Part shown: piece after piece, positions 32,613 to 44,114 of the stretch
Layout: each line of letters begins with the position of its first letter
Numbering within the stretch: position 1 is the stretch's first letter
Assembly: GCA_964017185.1 (NCBI GenBank)
Contig: OZ024879.1
Span: 44,151,883 to 44,215,882 of the forward strand
Origin: Rugalucina vietnamica
Taxonomy: Eukaryota > Mollusca > Bivalvia > Lucinida > Lucinidae
Direction of reading: 5' to 3'
Length of the DNA stretch: 64,000 nt
The notes under the pieces: model-generated
What the model was told of the DNA's origin: nothing
The model's input: only the letters and a program-made list of their open reading frames with translations
Database searches by the model: none
Position numbers and translations under genes: made by a program

Positions 32613-33572
32613 GTTTCATTGTTTGAATTCCTAAACGGTCATATTGAGTAGCTGGCCCAACCTTTACAATTCGCAAAATGTATAGCCAAAGAACAAAACA
32701 TGATCATAAAACATACCCCGGAAAAGTATGGATGTAAGGCCAACAGTCGGCCAGAAAGTAAAGAATTTATTACCAAAGTTCAACAAGCAATGACTCAGCT
32801 TCGATGTTTACCAAAAAGAATGGTGATTTTTGCGAGCTCGAAGATTGAAGTTATCGAAAAGAATACCAGCGCGTTCTAAAATCTAGCAAACATTCGGAAT
32901 CAAAGATGGCCGCTGTCCGCTGCAGTTTAATTTTGATTGTAACCATCTTCACATAGACGCAACTTTGGATACAGTAACTACAGATTGTGACAAATTGTCA
33001 AAAACAGTATTTAAATTTTCATTAAGAATGATATATTCAGCCCAATATACAGCCCAAAGTTGGTAGTCACATTATCCCTAAATTACTTCCATGTGTATTG
33101 AAATGTGTATTTTGTATCCTTTTCATCATACACGTCAACATATCGTGTCGGGGCCCTCCCATTTGCCCGTGAGAAGTATATGAAATGCTTGTGTCTCCAG
33201 ACAAAGCTTATAACTGGCTTGCCAGCCAACGGAATAATTGTAATTGTTTTACCGTTCAGAAGGTTTGAACCTGCCTAAGTCATCCTCCATATTTGGCGGT
33301 AACATTATAAAGCACATTTCACAAGTCATGATATCCCAATGTTGGACAAAAGTGCCATAAACTGGCGGCGACGTTTGACGACAACTATTGCCTGGGATAT
33401 AATCAACAAATAAAAATATGATATTGCTTTAGTACAGGTAACTTATAGGGCCACTGAAGAGGATCGCAGTTTGATTTTTATTTTACACTATACGTCATGG
33501 GTATAATCAGAAACCTTTCATCATAGACCCCGTATCTCAGGAGAGCGTAGGAGAACGTAGGGTGTTTGGTCT
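32613..33572. other. unique-looking noncoding stretch
   Basis: No repeat shared with the rest of the window, no splice-bounded ORF and no RNA gene recognised. Confidence 0.5.
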
Positions 33573-33811
33573 CATCACGAAAACATGTCCGTGCGATGTA
33601 TACCCCCTTGAATCCCACTTTTATATAGAAAAACTGGGGTTTGCAGGGGTATACCTATTTTTCGTATTTTTGCGCCGAGGCGGTTCTAACGTGTACCCAC
33701 AATCTATGTTTTGAGCAAAAATAAAAAAATATCAAAAGTTTTCTACTGAAAATTTTCAATTTTTACAACTCAAAAAATCTTTGTATATTGCATGGGCATG
33801 TTTTCATAATG
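33573..33811 (+). mobile_element. MITE family 1 lacking the left hairpin arm
   Basis: CATCACGAAAACATGTCCGTG, then TTCGTATTTTTGCG passes directly into GCCGAGGCGGTTCTAACG. About 45 bp of one arm has been removed, ending exactly at the hairpin centre. Confidence 0.8.
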
Positions 33812-33997
33812 TTTTTGGTTTGTGTTTGTTTCTGATTGTGAAAAGCACACTGATGTTATTATCATGTTCTCAAATAATGAGCAAGAGATGAAAAAAAAAA
33901 AAAAAAAAAACATAATGTAACACCCACAGACATTATTTTAGAAATATGCATTATACCCTATTAAGAAACTTTTGTTGTGCACTTTCGAGAATCTTCT

Positions 33998-34276
33998 CAT
34001 TACGAAAACTTGCCCATGCAATAAACAGAGATTTTTTGTGCTTTAAGAATTGAAAATTTTCAGCTCAAAAATTTTGATATTTTTCTTATTTTTGCTCAAA
34101 ACATAGATTGTGGGTACACGTTAGAACCGCCTCGCCGAGGCGGTTCTAACGAGTACCCACAATCTATGTTTTGGAGCAAAAATAAGAAAAATAGGTATAC
34201 CCCTGCATACCCCAGTTTTGCTATATAAAAGTGGGGTTCAAGGGGGTATACATCACACGGACGTGTTTTCGTGATG
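33998..34276 (-). mobile_element. MITE family 1, intact
   Basis: CATTACGAAAACTTGCCC to ACGTGTTTTCGTGATG with complete hairpin arms around CCGCCTCGCCGAGGCGG. Confidence 0.85.
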
Positions 34277-34319
34277 TCAAGTGACACTGAGATATTGTCA
34301 GGAAAACATTGCGTGTGTT

Positions 34320-34490
34320 CGGGTTCTCCCAATGGTACCATGGCTGGTAACATTTGTACCATTGGTTCCAAGGTGTACCATTTTTACCATCTGCACAAAT
34401 TTCTTTACCAATGGCACCATATGCAATTAAATAAAATTATTGGTACAAATGGTTCAAATATTACCAACCTATGATACCATTGGAGAACCC
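34320..34490. mobile_element. small MITE built of TACCATTGG repeats
   Basis: GGGTTCTCCCAATGGTACCA at the left mirrors GATACCATTGGAGAACCCC at the right. The interior repeats ACCATTGG/CCAATGGT in both orientations. Single copy in the window, so the boundary is approximate. Confidence 0.55.
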
Positions 34491-36540
34491 CAAACGTACG
34501 CGTTCTCAATACCCCCAGTACTTACTGCTTAGTCCATTTCCTATTATGGTCTAAAGTACAAAGTGAGCGAGGAAAATGAAGTTTAGCTTGATACTCGGAA
34601 TGGGTTAGCGGAAGATTACCAATGCCTTAAGTTTTAAGAATATGTCCTTATTATGTGGGAGTAGGGAAATGCGTCTTGCACAAGGACAGCAACACACTCG
34701 GATAAATTAGCAAACAAAATAGGAAAACAGTCTGGTTAAGTAAACACCCATAATGATTCATTCATACCTCTACCTTAATGACATGTTTCATTGTCAATTT
34801 GTCCTTCCAACATTGACTTCAAGCGGGTTGACACATTGTACATCCACACATTCAATAAGTCTTTCAATGTAAATCTCAAAACATTATAGCCGATGAGGTC
34901 TGAAAATAATCTGGAATGACAAGGAGGATATCTGATAAAATATAGAACATGGTTCTTTGGAAGCAGTGACAACGTTCAAAGTGAGGTATTATGGGCCACA
35001 TTGCACAATCTCGGGTACTGAACCCTCATCAGTGACCCTAAATAAACCGGCGACAGCCAGATAAATATACTGTAATTTCAAAAATTTACACAAGGTATGT
35101 CTAAACCAAAGACACATATCTAAACGGGGTCAAATTAAAACTAAAGGAGAACGTCCATTCACGTATTCAGTTTGCCTAGATTTTGAAAGCCTGCATTGAC
35201 AAACACGCATAAGTAATGCCTGAAATTGTGTGTTATTGTAAAAGCCTGACATCCTGTGCACACAACAAAACAAGTTTGAATTGAAAATTTTACATATACT
35301 GGCCATAACATTAGCTTTTGAGGGGCAGGGGTAATTTTTTTGACCAAAAAAAAAAATGATACCAAAAACCAAGATTTGCTCAAGTATTGATCGAAATACA
35401 TGGTAAAATAATATTTACAGCGCAAAACTATGCTGCAAATGGTTACATTTTGATAAAAAACGAGTTAAATATCCCACTGTTTTTGTCAAATAATTATTTT
35501 ATCTATAACTTTTGAACATTGCCTGTAAAGCCTATATCCTACACTGTCATCATTCAGGTGTATCACAAATACATACTGTCTACATATAGTTCAAGGTGAA
35601 TACTCTTCATGTCTCATAATTGTACCTTATTATACATGCAAGCAACGACTATCTGTGCTTTAATGCTAGTAAATATTTGCCCACTTATTTTGAGCAACAC
35701 AGTTTGTTTGACATAACAATTAGCAAAACATAGAACCCGATGACTATGTAGACCATGACTTGCCTAAAATGTGCTAACACAAGCTTACATGTAAATAAGC
35801 CAAGACAAGGGTATGGGTCACCGCTTAGACATAAACAAACACATTGGTACAGACACTCTAATTTCTTAAACATAACCAGTGATGCTCATCAAAGTTCACC
35901 AGAAGTGTGTCTGGTTGAAGAACAGAGGACATACTTTCACCTGATGTGGCTACTTTTCAAACACTAGGTCCTGTTCAGCCAGGTAGAAATATGTATATAA
36001 ACAAACTACAGTCCTAAACAAAATTATTGAAGTCACTGATTTGATGGGCTAACATTATAGATTGTTTTTGAGCATTTTTACAGCCCCCCCCCCCCGGGAC
36101 CAAGGCATGCCATTTTTATATGATGTCTGTAATGTAAATCTACAACTGTGTGCAAAGGGATTTTCTCGGTCCCGGGGAGGAACACACCTGAAAAAAAACT
36201 TTTCAATTTCCATTAAGGTTAATTGCAGAAACTATGTTTTCACACCAAAAATTTTAATTGGTACTTTTTCCGGGAGGAAAACATTCTAGGGATCAATGAA
36301 GGCATATTCAAACTATTAGTTTCACTGATAAAAAAAAGTGTTTTTGAAATAAAAACTTATTTAGCCTTTTCTATAGGCAGTCTCCCATACAGAATGGACG
36401 TTCTCCTTTAGAAGATGGCTCTAAACGTGCAATCTTTAGTATTCTGAATATTATAACTGATCTCAAAGGACCGAAAAAATATAATCTACATTATGGATGA
36501 GACATCAAGACTATTCCGGAGCCAAATTCTAGACTATTCT
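34491..36540. other. noncoding stretch without recognised gene
   Basis: Mostly unique AT-rich DNA. A CCCGGGACCAAGGCATGCC segment after a run of C at about 36084-36095 and a TCGGTCCCGGGG segment at 36168 form a weak inverted pair. Confidence 0.45.
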
Positions 36541-36544
36541 GCAC

Positions 36545-36780
36545 TAAAAAGGTACAAGTAGGCAACGATCAGGAAAAGGCGCAATCAGAAAAAGATTCCC
36601 ACTCCAAAAACCGAGATGGGAAAATCTTAATAAACAATCAGGTATTTATACCATGAAAACACATCGTAAGCCGACTGAGCAGCTATTTTCTCAATAGGTG
36701 GCCACTCATTTACCTAAATTTAACTAAAAATATGATAACATACATAAGGCGCCAACAGCACAAAAAATTTAAACACCAAG
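36545..36780 (-). repeat. dispersed repeat D
   Basis: AAAAAGGTACAAGTAGGCAAC, CACTCCAAAAACCGAGATGGG and GCCGACTGAGCAGCTATTTT, in the same order as in 59085-59470. Confidence 0.7.
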
Positions 36781-37164
36781 ACATAAAACAATAAGAACCA
36801 CCACAGAAGTAAGACTATTCTCGGGACATATTTTCGCATATTCATTATTCTTTAGCTTTGTATTATTTACTAGATATTATTATATTCTTTCGTTCATAAA
36901 CATGAAGTTCATTCAGTATCATTGTGTGTATATTCTCGTAACTCCAAAAATCCACTTTGGTCATAAGCCACCCATGATATTAGTGGCAGTAAAACTAAAT
37001 TTTACCAGGGATGATTTCAGTTTAATGATTCTTGATAAGAAATTCCAGGTAAGGAACATCTGTACGGATCAGCATATGCAAATGTCCACCCAAAACCCTT
37101 CATTCATATTCGATTTCTTTGAAATTGCAAATCTAACTTTTTATGACTATTTCATCATCCATAG

Positions 37165-37711
37165 TCTAGATTATATTTTCCTGTTGGTCCTTTGAGATCA
37201 GCGAGGGTATTCTGAGAAGTCAGACGATTATTATCGGTTTAGATTCATTTTCTAACGAACTTTTAATATATTTGGTCCCATTAGTATCATGCTATTCTTT
37301 GTATCGACTACCCTTTTAAAAGATGCAAAATAAAAGTACGATAACTCTCACTGGCTTCCTGTTGCATAATCTATAGGGTCACTGAAAAGGCTTATGTAGC
37401 CGAAACCGCGGTATGGCCCATCCCCTTTCTCATTAATATGTTCATTGCTCTTAAAGAATCTAAGTTTTATTTTATTTGCTACTACTGCAGCTGGTTTTGT
37501 ACCGTGTGGCGGCGCTAAAAACTCCCTGTACACTATTCATAGTGCAGATTATCTTTTTTTTTTCTTTTGGTCCTTTGAGATCAGCGAGGGTATTCTGAGA
37601 AGTCAGAAAATTATTATCGGTTTTCTTACCAACGTTTCACATATTTGGACCCATTTGGAGAATACTAGTCTTTATATCGGATGCAAAATAAAAGTAACTT
37701 TCATTGGCTCC
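37165..37711 (+). repeat. tandem repeat of about 400 bp, second unit split by a transposon
   Basis: GGTCCTTTGAGATCAGCGAGG occurs at about 37180 and 37570. Unit 2 breaks at 37716 and its continuation (GTAGCCGAAACCGCGGTATGG) resumes at about 44719, on the far side of the 6,982-bp element. Confidence 0.8.
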
Positions 37712-38526
37712 ATGTTCACAGTGTTTTAGGTCCGTCACAGTGTGTGTGATTCTTTATGATATCAGCTACTGATTCTTGATGATATCAGGTAACGGATTCT
37801 TGACAAATGCTACGGATTCTTGACAAGGATTGATACTCCCAATTGCAAACAGCAAAAAATTGTAATTTTAGATAGTTGTAGATCTAAATTTTGTCAGGAG
37901 ACATATTAGCAGCATGGTTCTAGATAATCTATGTATATATTTTACATGTTAGGTGTTCAAAATAAAACCAGTTAGATAAATTGAGCAAATATTAAAAACA
38001 TGGCAACTCTGTATAATTATGTGAATTTCTAAAGCAAACATGTTTGGAAACATTGAAACAGTTAATAAAAGTGATAGGTGGGCCTTCAAATTCTACATTA
38101 CCCTGCGTAATAACCCTTTTTCATTTTTGGCATGCTACGGATTCTTGATGATACGTTACAGATTCTGTATGATAACAAAATGTGGGTAACAAATTCTTTA
38201 TGATAAATGTTACTGTAATAAATGTTACTGATTCTATATGATAAATGTTACAGATTCTTTATGATTTAAAGCAAGTTTATGCTGATCTACAACTTAACAT
38301 GCAGATTTGGACCCATTGTCCACAAATGAACTGTGTTTCTCTCAACTCTACACTGCAAGAAATATGATGTGGATTGTAAAATTCGATCAGATTTATCACA
38401 AACCAATTAATAATAATTGTGATTAATGTAGAACCGTGTTGTATATTTGTGTATATCACAAAACCGTATTATTTATTTATTTATTTACTTAGTTTGTAAC
38501 TATTTGATAAAATCAATTCGATTTTT

Positions 38527-40943
38527 AGCTCACCTGAGCCAAAGGCTCACATGGTGAGCTTATAGGATGGCCATGCTCCGGCGTCCGTCCGTCGTCGTCG
38601 TCCGTCGTCGTCCGTCCACAATTTCAAAGATATTCTCCTCTGAAACCACTTGGCCAATCAAAGCCAAATTTTATATGAAGAATATAAGAAATCCAGGTCA
38701 CATGACCAAGATGGCCGCCATGCCCATATATGAAAAAAAAACCTTCAAAAATCTTCTTTTCCAGAATCGGTGGGCCGATTTCAACGAAACTTGGCACGAA
38801 GCATTGATGGCTCAAGCACTACAATGTGTATATAACCCTTAAATGGCCTTGCCCTATTTTCCGGCAAGGTCAACATAGGTCGCCAATGCATTTGAATGGG
38901 GAAAACTTTTGAAATGTCATTTTAAGTGCAAGTCTTGCAGGAAATAGGCAGTAGGACTGAATATTAATGATTCTGAAAAAATGGATCCCAGGGGCTCATT
39001 GCCCCCACCCCGGGGCAATATACATGTATATCTCCATAATAGTCAATCGTCTTCTACTCTAAAACCGCTAGGCAAATCAAATCCAAATTTTATGTGAAGC
39101 ATCAATAGGAAGGGGTAACCAATGTAATTGAATGTATATGTTCTGCGCAGAGTAGGAATCGGTACGATTCCGGAATTGCTCCTGTGCAAAGTAGGAATTC
39201 GCACTTTGTCGGACAAAGTAAGAATTCCTACTTTGCACGTTTCGATTCCGGAATCGTACCGATTCCTACTATGCGCAGAACATACACATTCAATTACATT
39301 GGTTACCCCTTCCTATTGATGCTTCACATAAAATTTGATTTTTTACCTTGTCTGACCTATACTTTTTTCTAAGCTTTTTATTCTTTTTCTACTGATGTCC
39401 TTTTTGAACCATTCCTAAGCAAGGATCTATGAAATTCCGAAAAGTAGGAATTCCTACTTTGTCCAAATCGATTCCTACTTTGCGCACAGAGTTTATCAGC
39501 TCACTATTTCACTTTAGAATTCTAGAATTGTCCGGAACAATTCTAGAATCGGCGGACAAAGTAGGAATTCCTACTTTGCGCAGGTGCAATTGTACCGATT
39601 CCTACTTTGCGCAGAACATATGTATAAATAATCCAGGTCATATTACCAAGATGGCCGCCATGCCATATTTGGTAAAACCCTTCAAAAATCTTCTTCCCGG
39701 AACCGGTGGACCGATTTCAATGAAACTTGGCATGAATTATTGATGGCTCAAGCACTACAATGTATATATAAATTATGACCCTGTGATGACCTTGACCTAT
39801 TTTACAGCAAGGTCATCATAGGTCGCCTATGCATTTGAATGGAGAAAACTTTTAAAATGTCATTTAAAGTAAAAGTCTTGGAGGAAATGGGCGGTAGGAC
39901 TGAACATTAATGATTCTGAAAAAAATTTGGACCCAAGGGGCTCATCAGCTCCCACCCCGGGGCATTATATATGTATATTACTATAATATTCAATCATCTT
40001 CTCCTCTGATACCGCTTGGCCAATCAAAAAAAAATATATGTGAAACATCTATAGAATGGGGGACTCAATGTGTATATAAATAATCTAGGTCACATGACCA
40101 AGATGGCAACCATGCCCATATACGGTAAAAACCTTTAAAAAATCTTCTCCTTCGGAGCTGGTGGACCGATTTCAAAGAATCTTGGCATGAAGCATCGATG
40201 GCTAAGGTACTGTACTACAATGTGTATATAAATCATGATCCTGTGGTGACCTTGACCTATTTTACAAAAAGTTTAACATAGGTCGCATATGAATGAGAAA
40301 AACTTTTAAAAAGTTATTTTAGGTGAACATCTTGCAGGATATGGACAGTTGGGCTGAATATTAATAATTCTGAAAAAAGTTGGACCCAAGGGATTATATG
40401 GCCCCACCCCGTGGCAATATGCATGTATATTACCATAACATTCAAACATCTTCTGCTCTGAAACCGCTTGGCTAATTAAAGCCAAATTTTATGTGAAGCA
40501 TCCATAGGATGGGGTAACCAATGTGTATGTATATTAATTATCTTGGTCAAATGACTAAGATGGCCACCATGCCCATATATGATAAAAACCCTTCAAAAAT
40601 CTTCTCTGAAACCAATACACTGATTTCAACGAAACTTGGCGTGAAGCATCGATGGCTTAAGTACTCCAATGTAAATAAATCATGACCCTGTGATGACCTT
40701 GACCAAGTTTATGGCAAGGTCAACATGGGTTGCCTATGCATTTGAATAAGAAAAACTGTTAAAATGTCATTTGAAGGGAAAAGCCAGCAGGAAATTGGAA
40801 AGAATATTGATTATTCTGAAAAAAGAAAATGGCCCAAGGGCTTCATCTGCCCCTGCACTGGGGTTAAATACCATAATATTCAAACATGTTTATTGGTATT
40901 TGCAGCAGATCCCAGGTGAGCGTTTACAGGACCATTGGTCCTC
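38527..40943 (+). repeat. AGCTCACC-type mollusc repeat, five tandem units of about 455 bp
   Basis: Head AGCTCACCTGAGCCAAAGGC with a GTCGTCGTCCGTC stretch. Unit anchors (CCAAGATGGC or CTAAGATGGC) lie near 38708, 39648, 40098 and 40556; the larger first gap equals one unit plus a 485-bp insertion. The tail is CAGGTGAGCGTTTACAGG with the GGACCATTGGTCC palindrome. Confidence 0.85.
39140..39624. mobile_element. MITE family 5 insertion with inverted duplication of its flank
   Basis: Both ends show TGTTCTGCGCA(G/A)AGTAGG-type sequence, and ATGTATA flanks both sides. The left part forms a near-perfect palindrome centred at about 39211 whose right arm (to about 39345) also contains the host repeat in reverse, so the arms extend over roughly 39076-39345. 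Further GATTCCTACTTTGCGC units lie at 39468-39615. Confidence 0.7.
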
Positions 40944-41099
40944 AATCAGTGAGACCGACAATCTTAAAAGTAGTATTCATGTGTGTACAGTTTTACATTA
41001 TTTTCTGTTTTGTGTCTCACAAGCATGGACATTGATCCCATTTCTAACCACCTTACCGCTTTTCGATATGCCACCTTATGTATCTTTTCATGTTTGGGT

Positions 41100-41250
41100 A
41101 AATGAGTGACCGCCTAGCGGGAAATAGCTGCTCACTCAGATTACAAAATGTTCCTTAAGTATAACAAGTACCTTATTGTCAATGTTTTTTTTTTCACATT
41201 GGTTTTTGGAGTGGGAATTTCTGATTGCATTATTTCCTCTAATCATATTC
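41100..41250 (+). repeat. dispersed repeat D fragment
   Basis: GAGTGACCGCCTAGCGGG, AAATAGCTGCTCACTCAG and GGTTTTTGGAGTGGGAATTTC. Confidence 0.6.
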
Positions 41251-41464
41251 ACTTAAGAGAGGTAACATTTACTGCCAGACTGGAATTCAGGAAATACAAA
41301 TATTCAAGGCCACTAACGAATATTGATTATTTGAAACAGATCGAAATTCCTTTCACGGCTGTGACAGGATATCATTTCTATGGCAAACTATTTTACTATT
41401 TATTCAAGAAAGCAGATATCTGTTATGCAATATTATATATCTTGTTTAATAAATAAGATATTCA

Positions 41465-42470
41465 TTTTAGATATCTATTATTTAGAAGATATCTTATATA
41501 GCAAATACGATATCCTTTTTATTATATTAGATATACAAAATGTTAATATTAGATATCTGCAATGTTAATATTAGATATCTGCAATGTTAATTTAGATGTC
41601 TTATATAGTATATTTAGATATCATTCGTGCTTAATAAGATATCTTATTTGTTAAAATAGAAATCTAAATTGACAAATAAGATATCTTAAAAATTATATTA
41701 GATATCTTATTTGTAAAAAGTATAAAACATATATCTTAATTAATAATTAGTTATATAGATATCTGATATAGCAATTATGATATCAAATATTAGATTTTTT
41801 TTCTTAATAAGACATCTTAATCAGAATTTGAGATATCTAAAATAGTTCAATAGATATCTTTGTTAATATATAAGATATCATATTTGTCGAATAAGATATC
41901 TTCTTGAGTATATTAGATATCTTAATTACATTCACATATAAGATATCTGATATGCTTAAGTAGATATCGTTCTTGACGAATTAGATATCATATTCACAAT
42001 AACAGATCTAGATATCTTATATCCTATATAAGCTATCTTATTGAGCTAAACAAATAAGACACCTCTACTATATAAGATATCTTATCTATTTAACCCAATC
42101 ACAACCGATTTCGTTTACTTATATAAGATATCTACTATGTCAATACAGATATCGAATTTATAGCCTTAATTAAGATATCTTGTATTAATTCATATATCTG
42201 AATTATGAATTAAGAAAATGTTTTTCTTATTAAGATATCTAATTTACCGAATAAGATATCTTATTGACCACTGTATATAAGATATCTGTATTACCAATTT
42301 AGATATCTTATTTGCTAATTAAGATATCTTGTTTAGCAATAAAGATCTGTTATTAACCAAAGTAGATATCTTGATAAATCGTGTAAGGAAGATATCTTGA
42401 TTAATCTTGTAAAGAAGATATCTTATTTAGGTATAGCAGATATCTCATTTAATATATAAGATATCTAAAT
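41465..42470. repeat. GATATC palindrome array with 21-bp phasing
   Basis: About 34 exact GATATC sites within 1 kb (36 if two sites at 41369 and 41415 are included), usually as AGATATCTTA. Successive sites at 41832, 41853, 41874, 41895 and 41916 are exactly 21 bp apart, as are many others. Several 42-43-bp gaps contain a degenerate site at the expected 21-bp position (41530, 41595, 41659, 42344). Other steps are 26 bp. Bases between the palindromes are much less conserved. Confidence 0.9.
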
Positions 42471-42484
42471 TATATTCGTTTCAT

Positions 42485-42680
42485 AATCACTCAGTCATCT
42501 CAGCGCTGTTTTTGGTGTGGGTTCGAGTCCCGCACTTGCTAAATGTGAGACAAGCCAAGTTCTGCTTGAGGGTATGACAGGTGGTTTTTCTCGGGGTTAT
42601 CCCGTTTTCGCCCATCTATTTATTGGCCCGTCTCATATGAGCTGAAATAATCCTGAAACATGACTAGAAGTTTGACTTCA
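42485..42680 (+). repeat. tRNA-derived SINE, 5' shortened
   Basis: B box GTGGGTTCGAGTCCCGCAC, then AAATGTGAGACAAGCCAAG, also found at 54331. Confidence 0.65.
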
Positions 42681-42689
42681 TTTCAGAGC

Positions 42690-42890
42690 GCGGTGGCGTA
42701 GTGGTAGAGCGTTGGTCTTCAAATCGAGAGGTTCTAAGTTCGATCCCCACAGGCGTCGCCGTGTTTTGTCTTTGAGCAAGACACATGAACTCCCTACAGT
42801 ACTGGTTTAACCCAGGAAGAATTGGCTCTGTACCAACATGACTAAAATAATGTTGACTGGGACGTTAAGCCTCGTTACAAATTAACCTCA
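42690..42890 (+). repeat. tRNA-derived SINE
   Basis: A box GGTGGCGTAGTGGTAGAGCG and B box GGTTCTAAGTTCGATCCCC 34 bases apart. The body includes CTCCCTACAGTACTGGTTTA and the conserved TGTTGACTGGGACGTTAAGC. Confidence 0.75.
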
Positions 42891-42904
42891 TTTCATTTAA
42901 AAAA

Positions 42905-43090
42905 GGAAGTACAGTGCCGTATGGGTAGACTACAGGACTCGATGCGGGAGGCCCTGGGTTCTAGACATAACTCTACCATGCAAGTTGTGTTCATGAATCT
43001 ATAGTATTGTTTAAAACACAAGAAGTGGTGGCTCTTTGCCCCAACATGACATAATACTTGTTTACTGTGACGTCTAGCCATAACTTAAGC
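42905..43090 (+). repeat. tRNA-derived SINE, diverged
   Basis: CAGTGCCGTATGGGTAGACT, GGCCCTGGGTTCTAGAC (B-box region) and TGTTTACTGTGACGTCTAGC. Confidence 0.6.
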
Positions 43091-43284
43091 AAACCATATC
43101 ATAAAATTTGAAAATAAATGCTCAAATCCCAGTATGACTGATAAAATAATTGCTTGTATACCGAACCATAGGTGCTTTCTTTGTTCGAACATGCTTTGTA
43201 GATCAGAGACATTAATAATTGGTAGTTTATCTCGATAAAAGAGTGGTAGGTTGTATAGGCTATGTTGTCATAAAGAATCTGTAA

Positions 43285-44020
43285 AGGATGACAGGTCGAC
43301 AGGGTTGACAGGTCGACAGGGTTGACAGATTTATATTCATCACTATTGGGTTACATGTTTTCCCGCGACGTCTTGAACGTTTGACGTCATCTTAAGCAAC
43401 GTATTTATGCGGCAACATGTACCATAATATTTATAGTTGTCGACCTGTCAACCCGTCGACCTGTCAACCTTGTCGACAAGTCAACCTTGTCGACCCGTCA
43501 ATCTTGCAATATGTTAACTATGTAAACTATGTAGTAATGCAAAAAAAAAAAAACAGGTCGACAGGGTCGACAGGTTAACAGGGTCGACAGGGTTGACAGG
43601 GTTGACAGGTCGACAGGGTTGACAGATTGAGATTTCACACTATTAGGTAACATGTTTTCCCGCGACGTCATGAACGTTTGACGTCTTAAGTAATGTATTG
43701 ATGCGGCAACATGTACCATAATATTTATAGATGTCGACCTGTCAACCTGTCGACCCTGTCGACCTGTCAACCTGTCAACCTGTCGACCCTGTCGACCTGT
43801 CAACCTTGTCGACCCGTCAATCGTGCAATATGTCAACTATATAAACAATGTAGTAATGCAAAAACAAAAAACGTATTCGGGATTCCACATTATGAGGTAA
43901 TATGTTTTTACGACGTGATGAACGTTTGACGTCATCATACGTAATGTATTGTGACGGCAACATGTAAACTCTGTCGAACTTGATATTTTGTCAACCTGCG
44001 AATCTGATAACTATGTAAAC
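43285..44020. repeat. composite tandem repeat with GTCGAC minisatellite blocks
   Basis: Two and a half units of about 275-300 bp. Each has a GGTCGACAGGGTTGACA block, a middle section with CGCGACGTC and GAACGTTTGACGTC, then an inverted CCTGTCAACCTGTCGAC block. Blocks: 43289-43330 (+), 43438-43505 (-), 43553-43628 (+), 43734-43822 (-), with a degenerate remnant near 43970. Opposed blocks could pair as hairpins. Confidence 0.85.
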
Positions 44021-44041
44021 CTGTATTATCAAATATTAACA

Positions 44042-44054
44042 ATGCAAAATAAAA

Positions 44055-44113
<59 letters not shown>
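44042..44113. repeat. (AAAT)n microsatellite
   Basis: About 17 units of AAAT/TAAA. Confidence 0.95.

Positions 44114-44114
<1 letters not shown>

Noticed and set aside
7265-34276. A fixed target-duplication length for MITE family 1
   Set aside because: One copy suggests 5 bp and several suggest 2 bp (TC or AC), but others fit neither, so no rule is claimed.
37717-37742. Reading the two CACAGTG words 12 bp apart as a true recombination signal
   Set aside because: A recombination signal needs a heptamer, a 12- or 23-bp spacer and an A-rich nonamer; no nonamer is seen at the right distance, so the spacing is noted only as a curiosity.
41148-41456. 102-residue ORF with a hydrophobic start resembling a signal peptide
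   Set aside because: Begins inside dispersed repeat D and ends in the GATATC array; hydrophobicity follows from AT-rich sequence.
41369-42470. CRISPR-like appearance of short palindromes with variable spacers
   Set aside because: The repeat is only 8-10 bases with 11-base spacers, in a metazoan-type genome with no cas genes nearby; not a CRISPR array.
42690-42765. tRNA gene
   Set aside because: Good A and B boxes but no closed cloverleaf, and the sequence continues into a conserved SINE body; annotated as a SINE.
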